Shown: positions 1-7,935, numbered from the stretch's first letter. The stretch is 17,677 nucleotides of DNA from Candidatus Thorarchaeota archaeon (GCA_030638785.1 DAOWDY010000143.1:1-17677); one strand, 5' to 3'. Notes: a model not told the origin generated them from the letters alone. Translations and numbers: made by a program.

Positions 1-1
1 A

Positions 2-307
2 TTAGGTGAGGACAATCCAGAGATTGCCCAGAAAGTCTTCGATGCCGTATCCGAAATACTTGGAAAAGACAAGTTCCGTAATGCTGACTGGAATTATATT
101 ACTAGCGATATAATGAAAGAGTTTGAGGACGAACTCCTGCAACACTCCCTCGCAGATGCACTTCATGATTATGGCGGATTTGAAGATCAATGCTCACTTG
201 GGGATAGATGTCCCATTCACACCAATGCGTTCGCATCAAGAAAATCTAGAATTTGGGGCGCAATCAAGAGCAAATACGCAGCAATGAAAGCTAAGATGCA
301 GGGATAA
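2..307 (+). CDS. C-terminal end of an unrecognised protein (5' end outside window)
   Basis: An open frame enters from the window start and ends in tandem TAA TAA stops, giving the last 101 residues of a longer protein. The ATG at 113 is internal to this frame, so it need not be the true start. The visible part is helical and charged, with a short cysteine segment (CSLGDRCPIH, about residues 65-74 of the fragment) followed by a basic tail rich in Lys, Arg and Ala. The Cys-x5-Cys-x-x-His spacing could bind metal, but two cysteines and one histidine are not enough to call a zinc site. I do not recognise the family. The gene converges on the membrane protein gene ending at 360, with a hairpin between them. 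Confidence 0.6.
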   Translation, partial: LGEDNPEIAQKVFDAVSEILGKDKFRNADWNYITSDIMKEFEDELLQHSLADALHDYGGFEDQCSLGDRCPIHTNAFASRKSRIWGAIKSKYAAMKAKMQG

Positions 308-331
308 TAAGATCTGGAAAAAGAGAAGGGA

Positions 332-352
332 AGTTGGGAATAAATCCCAACT
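332..352 (-). terminator. Hairpin between convergent genes, probable terminator
   Basis: A perfect 7-bp inverted repeat (AGTTGGG / CCCAACT) encloses a 7-nt loop. Read on the minus strand it lies just after the stop at 360 and is followed by a pyrimidine-rich tract containing TTTTT. This fits a terminator for the minus-strand membrane protein gene, and the hairpin could also serve the plus-strand gene ending at 307. Confidence 0.45.
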
Positions 353-359
353 CATTAGT

Positions 360-2141
360 TTAGTTCTTCACTATCGAAACTATTCGGTACTGCTCTCCTA
401 TAATCTGAATTAAAGCAGTGAAGTTATCACCAACTTCCATGCTTAGGAGTGCATACCAATCAGACAGGTCCATCCAGTCTGTAGCGCCTTCGATATAATC
501 GTACGTTGCATTGGTTGTACTCAAAACTATGTGAGTATCGCCATCCTCTACGTATGAGCTGACCGCTGTTACATTCGCTGTCAAAGTGAACGTGTCAGTT
601 GGTTCTTCAATAATCTCTCCACCAACAGCCTCTACATATCCTTCTCTCGCAGCCTGGACAAGTGCGGCTCCTGTTAGTGCACCTGACCTCACTACTGTAT
701 ATGAAATAGTAACGTCGTGAGCATCAGCTATTGCAAATGCATGGAGCCTGATGTCAGAGATATAGTAATCTTCTGACTCAGAATCGTAGTATCCATCAAA
801 CCAATACAATGGGCAGTACCAAGCATAGCGATATGCTGTGGCGTTAACTTGAACAGGATACAATAGAGGCATTGCGCCAAAGTATGAGCCTGCTACAGGA
901 TCTGGAAACGCCTTGATGACCTCGTTAATAGCTGCCTCACCGCTTGCAAGTCCCTCATGGCTCAGGTCATGGTAGTATATCCCATCTTTTGTAGCTCTAA
1001 CCATACCACTAAGAGAAAGTGTTGTAGCTCCTGGTGGGTGAACTGCAACGAGAGCTTCAACTCGATTTGAATCTGGATTGATGATGTAGCGTGTATCCTC
1101 AGTCATCTCCAACCTATCATTGGAAGGTGGTATTACCCAGAGGAAACCACCAGCGAATAGATCGAATCCATCGCTTCGTCTGTATCCTCCCCATCGGGTG
1201 ACCTGACGTTCAAGCCACTCTTCACTATATGCCTGTGTAACCCAGTCAGGTGTTTCATCAATTGTATCATAATACACAATTGTACCGTTATGGAAATACA
1301 TAGCAGGTCCTAGAGGTCTCTCAATGAAATCAAAGCCCAAATTCGTTCTTGTTTGAATATAGACCAATTGACCACTTGGGTCCCAAGTTGGGTATGCATA
1401 CTCGTAGGCATTAGTCATGTCTCCAAGGTAGTTAGAAAATTGAATATTCTTATCCCAGAAGAGACCCTCACCAACAGGAATCTGAACATCAGTAATCACC
1501 TCAACCATGGACGGGTCATTAGCATCTACAACTATCAGGCCTTTGATGAAGTTCTCCGAAAGTACGTTTGTCGATACTATGATACACACCCAAACTAACC
1601 GGCCATTCTTCGTCGTAATATGAGTAGCTGCGATCTCGATATTCGAGCCTATTGAAGCAAACTGCTGCCGTGCGACAAATGAAGCATATTCCTGTGTAAC
1701 AAGTCTGACTTGGTTATCAGGAATGGGGGAATTGAACAGCGGGTCCGCAGTTTCAGTGATGAAATCGGTGTCAAAGTATTGTGCATTTGACACATCAGAA
1801 GTCCATCCGATCAACCCGGAAAACATTGGCATAACAATAAGCACAATCAACCCTATACACATCAAGGGCATCTGTGCACCTTCAACGATTTCTTCTATAC
1901 TTCCAGGTCTGAAACCACCTGCAAAGAGAAGCAATAACGCATAACTCATGACCAGGCTGATGATAGCCCAAGGTAGAGTCATACCTGCAAAGAGACTTAT
2001 TGCCACCCATGCTCCTGTTCCCCACAGTAGTCTAAGGGGTAGCCATCTAATCAATCTATTAAAACGAAGCATCCCTTTAGTATACGGTAGAGGAATCGCA
2101 TGGATGATAATCGAAACAAGTAGGAATAACATGACATTCAT
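360..2141 (-). CDS. Multi-helix membrane protein with large extracytoplasmic domain, function unknown
   Basis: This 593-aa protein begins with four hydrophobic segments at about residues 2-18, 38-55, 57-76 and 90-112. The roughly 480 residues that follow have no further membrane segment and are rich in Asp, Tyr, Thr and Asn, as expected for a domain outside the membrane. The last 75 residues alternate strands in a pattern that could be a small OB-like barrel, but this is only an impression. No catalytic motif is visible and I do not recognise the family. The ATG at 2141 is preceded by GAGGT with a workable spacer. It lies 82 nt beyond the small dehydratase subunit gene on the same strand, so it could be read through from that operon, but an inverted repeat in the gap suggests a separate transcript or control. 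Assignment as a real gene is secure; function is not. Confidence 0.85.
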   Translation of the reverse strand: MNVMLFLLVSIIIHAIPLPYTKGMLRFNRLIRWLPLRLLWGTGAWVAISLFAGMTLPWAIISLVMSYALLLLFAGGFRPGSIEEIVEGAQMPLMCIGLIVLIVMPMFSGLIGWTSDVSNAQYFDTDFITETADPLFNSPIPDNQVRLVTQEYASFVARQQFASIGSNIEIAATHITTKNGRLVWVCIIVSTNVLSENFIKGLIVVDANDPSMVEVITDVQIPVGEGLFWDKNIQFSNYLGDMTNAYEYAYPTWDPSGQLVYIQTRTNLGFDFIERPLGPAMYFHNGTIVYYDTIDETPDWVTQAYSEEWLERQVTRWGGYRRSDGFDLFAGGFLWVIPPSNDRLEMTEDTRYIINPDSNRVEALVAVHPPGATTLSLSGMVRATKDGIYYHDLSHEGLASGEAAINEVIKAFPDPVAGSYFGAMPLLYPVQVNATAYRYAWYCPLYWFDGYYDSESEDYYISDIRLHAFAIADAHDVTISYTVVRSGALTGAALVQAAREGYVEAVGGEIIEEPTDTFTLTANVTAVSSYVEDGDTHIVLSTTNATYDYIEGATDWMDLSDWYALLSMEVGDNFTALIQIIGEQYRIVSIVKN

Positions 2142-2164
2142 GTGGTAACCTCAATAGCGACGAA

Positions 2165-2211
2165 CACTAAGAGCTCCACTGGATGGAGGGTTAATAGCAT
2201 TTTCCTTAGTG
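2165..2211 (-). promoter_or_regulatory. Nested inverted repeat between the dehydratase operon and the membrane protein gene
   Basis: An outer 7-bp perfect inverted repeat (CACTAAG, 2165-2171, with CTTAGTG, 2205-2211) encloses an inner 5-bp repeat (CTCCA, 2174-2178, with TGGAG, 2184-2188). It sits just past the stop of the small dehydratase subunit and upstream of the 593-aa gene. It could be a terminator of the operon or a folded leader of the next gene. There is no strong T-run, so the role is open. Confidence 0.3.
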
Positions 2212-2223
2212 AGAGTAGATTTG

Positions 2224-2730
2224 CTAGGATATCTGTTGTTTAAACCATGCTACGGCTCCGCCCGCAGTAAGTAGATCTAACATCCTCTGAGGTACACAGC
2301 TACCCTTCAGTTCCATATTGGTTTCATCAATCAAGACCGTCCCCTGCACAAGGTCCACATGAAGTTCCTGTCCTTCTGATACATGCTTTGTAATCTCTGG
2401 AACAATCAGTGCAGGTAGGCCTATGTTGAATGCATTTCGATAGAAGATTCTAGCAAACGATTCTGCAATCACACAAGAGATACCAACTTGTTTGAGTACC
2501 ATGGGTGCTTCTTCTCGTGAGGAACCACTGCCAAAATTTCGAGCAGCCACCACAATATCTCCCTGTTCAACGATCTCGACGAAGTCAGGGCGAACAATCT
2601 CAAATGTGTGTTCTGCCATCGCTTTATAGTCAAGAAGTGTCAGATATCGTCCTTGGATAATCTGGTCGGTATTGATATCATCACCAAAAACTCTGGCTTT
2701 CCCTTTGATGTCATTGAAGAGATTCAACAT
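2224..2730 (-). CDS. leuD: 3-isopropylmalate dehydratase-type isomerase, small subunit
   Basis: This 168-aa protein is the swivel-domain subunit of an aconitase-superfamily hydro-lyase. It pairs with the large subunit to isomerise 2-isopropylmalate to 3-isopropylmalate, or homocitrate in the lysine and coenzyme B branches. The N-terminal VFGDDINTDQI segment and the substrate-binding GSGSSRE motif (about residues 67-73) are diagnostic, and the length is typical of archaeal and two-subunit bacterial forms. The substrate-recognition loop after the first strand reads YLTL. It matches neither the YLRT form known for methanogen homoaconitase nor the YLV form typical of isopropylmalate isomerases, so substrate choice cannot be read from it. 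The GTG at 2733 is in frame, but GGGAGG at 2735-2740 is too close to it. The ATG at 2730, sharing one base with the TGA stop of the large subunit, is better placed, and the overlap implies coupled translation. Confidence 0.95.
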   Translation of the reverse strand: MLNLFNDIKGKARVFGDDINTDQIIQGRYLTLLDYKAMAEHTFEIVRPDFVEIVEQGDIVVAARNFGSGSSREEAPMVLKQVGISCVIAESFARIFYRNAFNIGLPALIVPEITKHVSEGQELHVDLVQGTVLIDETNMELKGSCVPQRMLDLLTAGGAVAWFKQQIS

Positions 2731-3995
2731 CACACCTCCCTTGGATCAGTAATTACTCCTTTCAGTGCACTTGCTGCTACAGTTGCAGGAGATGCAAGAT
2801 ACACAAGCGAATCTGGGTGACCCATCCTTCCTCTGAAATTACGATTTGAACTCGATACACATACCTCTCCAGGACCAAGTACTCCCAGATGACCCCCAAC
2901 ACAAGCTCCACATGTGGAATTAGTCACTATTGCTCCTGCTTCAATCAAAGTTTCTATGAAACCCTCACGTAATGCAGCCAGGTAGGTATCTCTGCTTGCA
3001 GGAGTTACTACTAGTCTGACGCCCCTGTGGATTTTCTTCCCCCTGACAATATCCGCTGCAATCTTCAGGTCCTCAAATCGACCATTCGTGCATGAACCAA
3101 TGAACGCCTGATCTATCTCAATAGAATCTATCTCTGAAACCGCTTCACCATTTGCAGGACTATGGGGGAGGGAAACCATTGGTTCAATAGGGTCTTCACT
3201 AAGATCAATAGTGATTCTATCAATATACATTGCTTCATCATCTGGAGTGATCGCTGTCCACTCACGTTCCCTTGCTCTCTCACCTAGCCAATCTTTGACC
3301 TGTTTATTGATTGGCATGATACAGCTCTTAGCTCCTGCCTCTACGCTCATGTTACATATAGTCATCCTGGAACCGACTGTCATCTCATCGATAGTAGGAC
3401 CATGAAACTCCATTGATTGATAGTTAGCCCCATCTGTTCCTAACTCCTTGATAATGCTAAGGATCAGGTCTTTACTCATGACTCTTCGAGATAGATTTCC
3501 AGTCACATCAAATCTCAATGACTCCGGAACTCTCAACCAGATTCGTCCCGTTGCAAGAATCAAGGCGCTGTCAGTTGCCGCAAGACCAGTAGAAAATGCA
3601 TTGAATGCACCATACGTTGTAGAATGAGAATCACTTCCTATAATGAGGTTTCCAGGAACCACAAGTCCTTGTTCTGCAAGAACCTGATGACATATCCCGC
3701 ACTCTACATCACCGAAGTGTTTGATTCCCTGCTCCCTAACAAACTCCCTATTCTTCATGTGAATTAGAGCACTCTCTGCGTTTGGAGCAGGTGCCCAATG
3801 GTCGTTAACCACGAGAACTCGAGATGGATCCCAAACCTTCTCAAAGTTCATTTCTTCCAATACCGGAATTATTCTTGATCCTAATACTTCATGAACCATT
3901 AGGAAATCCACAGCGGCATCAATTATATCGCCAGCATCTGCTTTTCCATCCTCAGTATGAGCGGCAAGGATTTTCTCTGCTAATGTGTACCCCAA
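2730..3995 (-). CDS. leuC: 3-isopropylmalate dehydratase-type isomerase, large subunit
   Basis: This 421-aa protein carries the [4Fe-4S] cluster and catalytic core of the two-subunit isomerase. The three cluster ligands are visible as C302 in GSCTNGR and C362 and C365 in TCGAC. Other family marks are GICHQV (residues 100-105), GSDSHS (120-125) and the C-terminal SNRNFRGRMG substrate-binding segment. Length and N-terminus (MGYTLAEKIL) match archaeal LeuC/HacA proteins. The start is TTG at 3995, immediately after the TGA stop of the dehydrogenase gene with no gap, and is supported by AGGAGGAA five nt upstream. The gene overlaps the small subunit by one base. The acceptor acid (isopropylmalate, homocitrate or a relative) cannot be fixed from sequence alone. 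The neighbouring dehydrogenase is compatible with leucine synthesis. Confidence 0.96.
   Translation of the reverse strand: MGYTLAEKILAAHTEDGKADAGDIIDAAVDFLMVHEVLGSRIIPVLEEMNFEKVWDPSRVLVVNDHWAPAPNAESALIHMKNREFVREQGIKHFGDVECGICHQVLAEQGLVVPGNLIIGSDSHSTTYGAFNAFSTGLAATDSALILATGRIWLRVPESLRFDVTGNLSRRVMSKDLILSIIKELGTDGANYQSMEFHGPTIDEMTVGSRMTICNMSVEAGAKSCIMPINKQVKDWLGERAREREWTAITPDDEAMYIDRITIDLSEDPIEPMVSLPHSPANGEAVSEIDSIEIDQAFIGSCTNGRFEDLKIAADIVRGKKIHRGVRLVVTPASRDTYLAALREGFIETLIEAGAIVTNSTCGACVGGHLGVLGPGEVCVSSSNRNFRGRMGHPDSLVYLASPATVAASALKGVITDPREV
2735..2740 (-). promoter_or_regulatory. Ribosome binding site deciding the small-subunit start
   Basis: GGGAGG on the minus strand lies 4 nt before the ATG at 2730 and 1 nt before the alternative GTG at 2733, favouring the ATG. 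Confidence 0.55.
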
Positions 3996-5153
3996 TCAAC
4001 TTCCTCCTGGTACGGCTTTAATTTTCGAGATTATCTCATCTGTCACCCTTTCACTGGATGAAGGGTCAACATGTGCCCATTCGTCCCGACATAAATCATA
4101 GGTTCTAATTTTTCCTTCTTTCAGCACTTCTGCCACACAGTCCTCTATCCACTTCGCACCGGTTCTACAACCAAGGTTGTTCTTAGTGCTACCTAGCCAA
4201 TCTAGGAGCATTGCGCTAGAGAGAATTGCTGCGATCGGATTAGTAGTACCTTTACCATAATGTTTGGGGGCTGAACCATGCACGGGTTCGAAGACAGCAT
4301 GTTTCTCTCCAATACTCCCCGCCGGTGCTATTCCGAGACCTCCCTGAAGGGCTGCACCAAGATCTGTAATGATATCTCCAAATGCGTTCGGGGCGACCAC
4401 AACATCATACTGAGCAGGGTTTCGTACTAACCACTGTGTGAATGCATCAACATACGCATAATCGGTTGTAATGTCTGGAAACTCTTTTGCAACCTCATTG
4501 AATGATTGTCTGAATAGTTGACATCCCGCAAGTAAGTTACTCTTGTCAACACAGGTAACACGTTTCTGATGGTCACTCGGTGCACCATCTCGGTCTATGG
4601 CTTTTTCAAATGCAAATCTCGAAACACGAATACTTCCTTTTCTCGTGATGACTCGTTGGTCAATTATTCGTTCCGCACCCTCTGCTCTGGATGGATTCTC
4701 CTGTGGAGCATACAGACCTTCCGTGTTCTCGCGAACCATCACCATGTCGATGTCACGATGGTCCCTTCCTGCTAGAGGTGTTGGAACTCCTTCGTACAAT
4801 TTCACAGGTCGTAAATTAGCATAGAGATCCAGTTCTAATCGTAGTCCAATGACAACGCTGTATCCAGCAAGATGCCCATCTGGTCTACGAACAGATCGTC
4901 CATCTTTGTTGTTTGCGCCAACAGCGCCCAGTAGGATGGCATCAGCCTCATTCTTTGAAAAATCCTCAGCCTCCTCTGACCATTCTTTCCCTGTCTTCAG
5001 ATAGTATTCTCCACCGCATTCGAATTCATTCAACTCGAGTGAGAAACCAGTCACAGTTTCCTCTACTGCCTGAAGTACTCTGACTACTTGAGGAATTACC
5101 TCTCTACCTATCCCATCTCCAGGTAATACAGCGATTCTGAAGGCACGACCCAC
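3996..5153 (-). CDS. leuB: Isopropylmalate/homoisocitrate-type beta-decarboxylating dehydrogenase
   Basis: This 385-aa NAD-dependent enzyme oxidises and decarboxylates a 2-substituted malate, the step after the isomerase encoded next door. Family marks are the N-terminal LPGDGIGREV (residues 10-19), the substrate arginines R105 and R115 in the RLELDLYANLRPVK stretch, RENTEGLY (141-148), catalytic K204 in DKSN, metal-binding aspartates D236, D260 and D264 (GDIITD), and HGSAP (292-296) in the nucleotide site. It is slightly longer than most LeuB proteins and has features shared with homoisocitrate and tartrate/malate dehydrogenases, so the symbol rests partly on context. The start is GTG at 5153, with GGTGA upstream overlapping the stop of the preceding gene. 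It sits 10 nt after the small cysteine-rich gene and directly abuts the large isomerase subunit, so these are one transcript. Confidence 0.9.
   Translation of the reverse strand: MGRAFRIAVLPGDGIGREVIPQVVRVLQAVEETVTGFSLELNEFECGGEYYLKTGKEWSEEAEDFSKNEADAILLGAVGANNKDGRSVRRPDGHLAGYSVVIGLRLELDLYANLRPVKLYEGVPTPLAGRDHRDIDMVMVRENTEGLYAPQENPSRAEGAERIIDQRVITRKGSIRVSRFAFEKAIDRDGAPSDHQKRVTCVDKSNLLAGCQLFRQSFNEVAKEFPDITTDYAYVDAFTQWLVRNPAQYDVVVAPNAFGDIITDLGAALQGGLGIAPAGSIGEKHAVFEPVHGSAPKHYGKGTTNPIAAILSSAMLLDWLGSTKNNLGCRTGAKWIEDCVAEVLKEGKIRTYDLCRDEWAHVDPSSSERVTDEIISKIKAVPGGS
4001..4008 (-). promoter_or_regulatory. Strong ribosome binding site supporting the TTG start of the large subunit
   Basis: AGGAGGAA on the minus strand lies inside the 3' end of the dehydrogenase gene, 5 nt before the TTG at 3995. 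It explains efficient initiation at a weak start codon directly abutting a stop. Confidence 0.7.
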
Positions 5154-5163
5154 TTGAACTCAC

Positions 5164-5493
5164 CTAATAGCTTCCTAACCATCCCAAATTCTTTCCAGTA
5201 TCATCGAGAATACTGACCTTTGTGTCTATTTTCTCAGCATCATGATACCTGATTTGACACCTAATTGTGAAAGCTCTCTTGCACTTATTACATTCTACTC
5301 TCCAGTCCTCAACAACTTCTTCTGTTCCTTTTCCGGTAATCTCCTTTGGAGTTACAATAACATCAAGAAGATCAAGTTCTTGTCCGTCACATTCGTATGT
5401 GCATTCCTTTAGAGAAATTCCCTCCATTCCTCTTCGACCTAATGCAACAAAGACTTGGTCTGGCAGTTCATCTAAGGTCCTTGCTTCTGTCAT
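5164..5493 (-). CDS. Small cysteine-rich protein, possible zinc binding, leads the leu-type operon
   Basis: This 109-aa protein contains CTYEC (C31, C35) and CNKC (C68, C71), plus C79 and H84. A CxxC knuckle followed by a further cysteine and a histidine suggests a structural zinc site, but no named domain is recognised. No signal peptide or membrane segment is present. It starts at ATG 5493 and ends 10 nt before the dehydrogenase GTG, whose ribosome binding site overlaps this gene's TAG. As the first gene of the operon it may regulate or assist the downstream enzymes, but that is only inference from position. Confidence 0.75.
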   Translation of the reverse strand: MTEARTLDELPDQVFVALGRRGMEGISLKECTYECDGQELDLLDVIVTPKEITGKGTEEVVEDWRVECNKCKRAFTIRCQIRYHDAEKIDTKVSILDDTGKNLGWLGSY

Positions 5494-5556
5494 CGTTTCA
5501 TCTCACACTAATCAATCACAGCTACGGATAAATGAAGTGTTAGGGCATGTATATTC

Positions 5557-6459
5557 ATGCGGCTCGTCACCTACACTCGGATGGGTGTTCCCTCTATTGG
5601 TGTCGAACTCGAAGAGGGAGTTCTCGACATTCCAGAAGCAGCATCCCGCTTTGGAAGAATGCACCATGTTCATGGCAAGATGTTTCCTTCAACAATGGAA
5701 GATCTCTTACAATGGCCTGCTGGTGTTGAAGTTGTCCGTCAAATTCTTGATAGATTCAATGAAACATCAGATGATGAGAAGCCCCTCTTGTATGAGTTAT
5801 CAAGTGTGAAATTTCTAGCTCCCATCTATCGACCTGGAAAGATTGTTGCACTTGGTCTAAATTATCAGGACCATGTTGAAGAAACTGGGCGTGATGTTCC
5901 TGGATTTCCAGTTGTATTTGCAAAGTTTCCATCATCAGTGATAGGACCTAATGATGACATCGTGATTCCTCGTGTCAGTAAAAAGATTGACTGGGAAGTG
6001 GAGTTGGGTATAGTTATTGGAAATATCTGTACAGATGTGTCAGAAGAGAACGCAATAGACTATGTTGCAGGATATACCATCGTTCATGATGTTAGTGCAC
6101 GTGATCTTCAGCAAAGTGATGGGCAGTGGGTCCGGGCAAAGTCAATTGATACATTCTGTCCGATGGGACCCTGTATCATGACTGCAGATGAACTAGGAGA
6201 CGCATCTGAATTAAAGATGCATACTAAAGTCAATGGTGTGATTAAGCAGGAATCCAACACGTCTAATCTCTTGTTCAATGTGCCACAGATTGTATCCTAT
6301 TTGTCCAAATCCTTCACTCTAGAACCCGGAGACGTAATCGCTACAGGAACCCCCTCCGGTGTCGGATTTACGAGAAACCCTCCAGAGTATCTGAAACCTG
6401 GTGATGAGGTAGAACTTTTCATTGAAGGGATTGGTTATCTGCGAAACAAGGTAGTATAA
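5557..6459 (+). CDS. Fumarylacetoacetate hydrolase (FAH) family enzyme
   Basis: This 300-aa protein has the FAH fold, whose members hydrolyse, decarboxylate or isomerise 2-oxo and beta-diketo acids using Mg or Mn. The metal ligands E147 and E149 (WEVELG) and D178 (HDVSARD), the lysine K195 (RAKSIDTF) and the TGTPSGVG loop (263-270) are all present, so the enzyme should be active. Residues 1-80 form the usual smaller N-terminal region. The exact substrate cannot be told, because the family covers acylpyruvases, oxaloacetate decarboxylases or tautomerases, and hydratases. The ATG at 5557 gives the typical MRLVTY start. I see no clear Shine-Dalgarno, so initiation may be leaderless. It diverges from the leu-type operon across a 63-nt gap. 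Confidence 0.92.
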   Translation: MRLVTYTRMGVPSIGVELEEGVLDIPEAASRFGRMHHVHGKMFPSTMEDLLQWPAGVEVVRQILDRFNETSDDEKPLLYELSSVKFLAPIYRPGKIVALGLNYQDHVEETGRDVPGFPVVFAKFPSSVIGPNDDIVIPRVSKKIDWEVELGIVIGNICTDVSEENAIDYVAGYTIVHDVSARDLQQSDGQWVRAKSIDTFCPMGPCIMTADELGDASELKMHTKVNGVIKQESNTSNLLFNVPQIVSYLSKSFTLEPGDVIATGTPSGVGFTRNPPEYLKPGDEVELFIEGIGYLRNKVV

Positions 6460-6478
6460 TTTGCATTATCCTCATCTC

Positions 6479-6504
6479 AACCTTGCAGCAGTCTGAACAA
6501 GGTT
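6479..6504 (+). terminator. Hairpin after the FAH gene, probable terminator
   Basis: A perfect 7-bp inverted repeat (AACCTTG / CAAGGTT) with a 12-nt loop lies 19 nt past the stop of the FAH gene and shortly before a TTTT run. It sits between convergent genes. Confidence 0.4.
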
Positions 6505-6521
6505 CATTCACTGAAGTTTTA

Positions 6522-7064
6522 TCATTTGAGATTTTCAGCCCTTATCATAGCATCTTCAGACTCTTCATACTCGAAGAGCTTCTTGTGGGCGTTGGCCAAC
6601 ATCTCCCAAACCTCAGCATCTCTGGGTTGCATCCTGATATATTTGGTGCAGTAATGCTTGACCTGTTCATAATCATCTAGGACTTCGCAACATCTTGCAG
6701 CATAATATAGCGCGCGTTTGTGATTCATCTCAGGACCTATCAGTTCCTTGAAAAGGGATAGAGCAAGTTCGGTTTCCTGATTATCGAATTGATGTTTTGC
6801 CTCTTTGAACTTGATTTCCATATCTCCATATTCTGGAATCCTTGCAGCATATCCTGAAAGCATCATAGTTGATGTACAACAAATTAGCATAGCACCAACA
6901 AGAACCGTAAGACCAAGGATAGATCCTGGAGTAGAACCAAGTGGTACTATTCCCCAACCTGATAGCAACTCAAGTATCACACCTGAAATGATTATCAAGC
7001 CCCCGATACCGGAAACGAGTTTTGGTCTACTAATCCTTTTCTCAGGAATTACGCCATTCTCCAT
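6522..7064 (-). CDS. Small membrane-anchored TPR-like protein
   Basis: This 180-aa protein has two hydrophobic segments (about residues 16-36 and 46-71), with a short basic N-terminus before the first. The remaining 105 residues are helical, with the small/large residue spacing of tetratricopeptide repeats (for example RALYYAARCCEVLDDYEQVKHYC and AEVWEMLANAHKKLFEYEESED, here joined from residues 115-175). It probably forms a two- to three-repeat protein-binding domain on the cytoplasmic face. No partner is identifiable. It lies 56 nt after the soluble TPR gene on the same strand, suggesting co-expression and perhaps a shared complex. Confidence 0.8.
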   Translation of the reverse strand: MENGVIPEKRISRPKLVSGIGGLIIISGVILELLSGWGIVPLGSTPGSILGLTVLVGAMLICCTSTMMLSGYAARIPEYGDMEIKFKEAKHQFDNQETELALSLFKELIGPEMNHKRALYYAARCCEVLDDYEQVKHYCTKYIRMQPRDAEVWEMLANAHKKLFEYEESEDAMIRAENLK

Positions 7065-7120
7065 TCTTTACCACTTCTGGAGATGAGAGTGGCTCTCACC
7101 TTTTAGGTCTAATGAATCAA

Positions 7121-7771
7121 TCAATCTTCCTTCGCATCTTGCTCAGCCAACTCTCTGAGTGTCTTTGCTCTCTCTTTGTGCTGCTTTTCTGATTCAGTAG
7201 CTTCTAGCCTATCCCTAGCGACATGAATCCATTCCATGACCTTTTTCGCAAGCTGTGGATTCAACTCGACAGCAAAATCAGCATACGCTATCGCCCTCTC
7301 ATCTTCCTCTTCAATGAAGTGCGCATTGGCTTTGTTATAGAAAGCCTCTGCATAGTCTGGTTTAATTGCAACTGCACGCGTATAAGCTTCTATTGCCTGT
7401 TGTCCCTCAGCTAGTCGTGAGAAGCAGTTACCCAAGTTATTCCACGCCTCAGCATCTTCTGGATTTATCTCAAGAGCTTTCTCATAACATTCTCTTGCCA
7501 GTTTGAAATCTGCGATATTGTAGAGGGCGTTGGCTTTATTGAACCAAATCTCAAAGATATGATTGTCAATCGCTAAGGCTTCATCAAATGATTTTATGGC
7601 CTCTTCATCATTGTTGAGTTCCATCAGAACAAAGCCTAGATTATACCACCCTTCCAAAGAATCCGGGGATTCCTCTAATAGGGTCTTGAGTACATTGACC
7701 GCTCCTTGAAGGTCTCCCTTCTCAATTAAGCGAACAACTTCTTCGATTGGACTAGTCTTATCTCCTGACAT
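7121..7771 (-). CDS. Tetratricopeptide repeat protein
   Basis: This 216-aa soluble protein is almost entirely TPRs: about five 34-residue units between residues 8 and 180. Consensus residues recur, such as W-x-x-L-G, A-x-x-x-Y/F and the closing A-L-x-I-x-P (EALAIDN, KALEINPED, RAVAIKPDY). The last 35 residues are a charged helix rich in Glu, Lys and Arg. TPR arrays are protein-interaction scaffolds, so no enzyme role is expected. The frame remains open to a TTG at 7810, but the first 13 codons look non-conserved and the ATG at 7771 (MSGDKTSP) is preferred. No strong Shine-Dalgarno is seen for either start. Confidence 0.88.
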   Translation of the reverse strand: MSGDKTSPIEEVVRLIEKGDLQGAVNVLKTLLEESPDSLEGWYNLGFVLMELNNDEEAIKSFDEALAIDNHIFEIWFNKANALYNIADFKLARECYEKALEINPEDAEAWNNLGNCFSRLAEGQQAIEAYTRAVAIKPDYAEAFYNKANAHFIEEEDERAIAYADFAVELNPQLAKKVMEWIHVARDRLEATESEKQHKERAKTLRELAEQDAKED

Positions 7772-7901
7772 TGTCTGTTCGCCTGATAGAACATGAATAA
7801 GGATTTGCAAATAAGCCTAATCTGACAGGTTGCAGATCTTATCAGTGATAAAATGAATGCTGTTTTGTTTTGCATGACAAATCCGCCACACAAACAAGTG
7901 C

Positions 7902-7932
7902 TACCCTACCTAATTTTAGTAGTGTTAGGGTA
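7902..7932. repeat. Inverted repeat between the TPR and PHP genes
   Basis: TACCCTA (7902-7908) and TAGGGTA (7926-7932) form a 7-bp perfect inverted repeat with a 17-nt loop, 3 nt beyond the stop of the PHP gene. No T-run follows on the minus strand, so a terminator role is uncertain. It could instead be an operator for the downstream TPR gene. Confidence 0.3.
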
Positions 7933-7935
7933 ATC

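Noticed and set aside
5267..5809. Plus-strand open frame of 180 codons spanning the divergent region before the FAH gene
   Set aside because: It is antisense to the cysteine-rich gene and out of frame with the FAH enzyme, and its translation has no family features.
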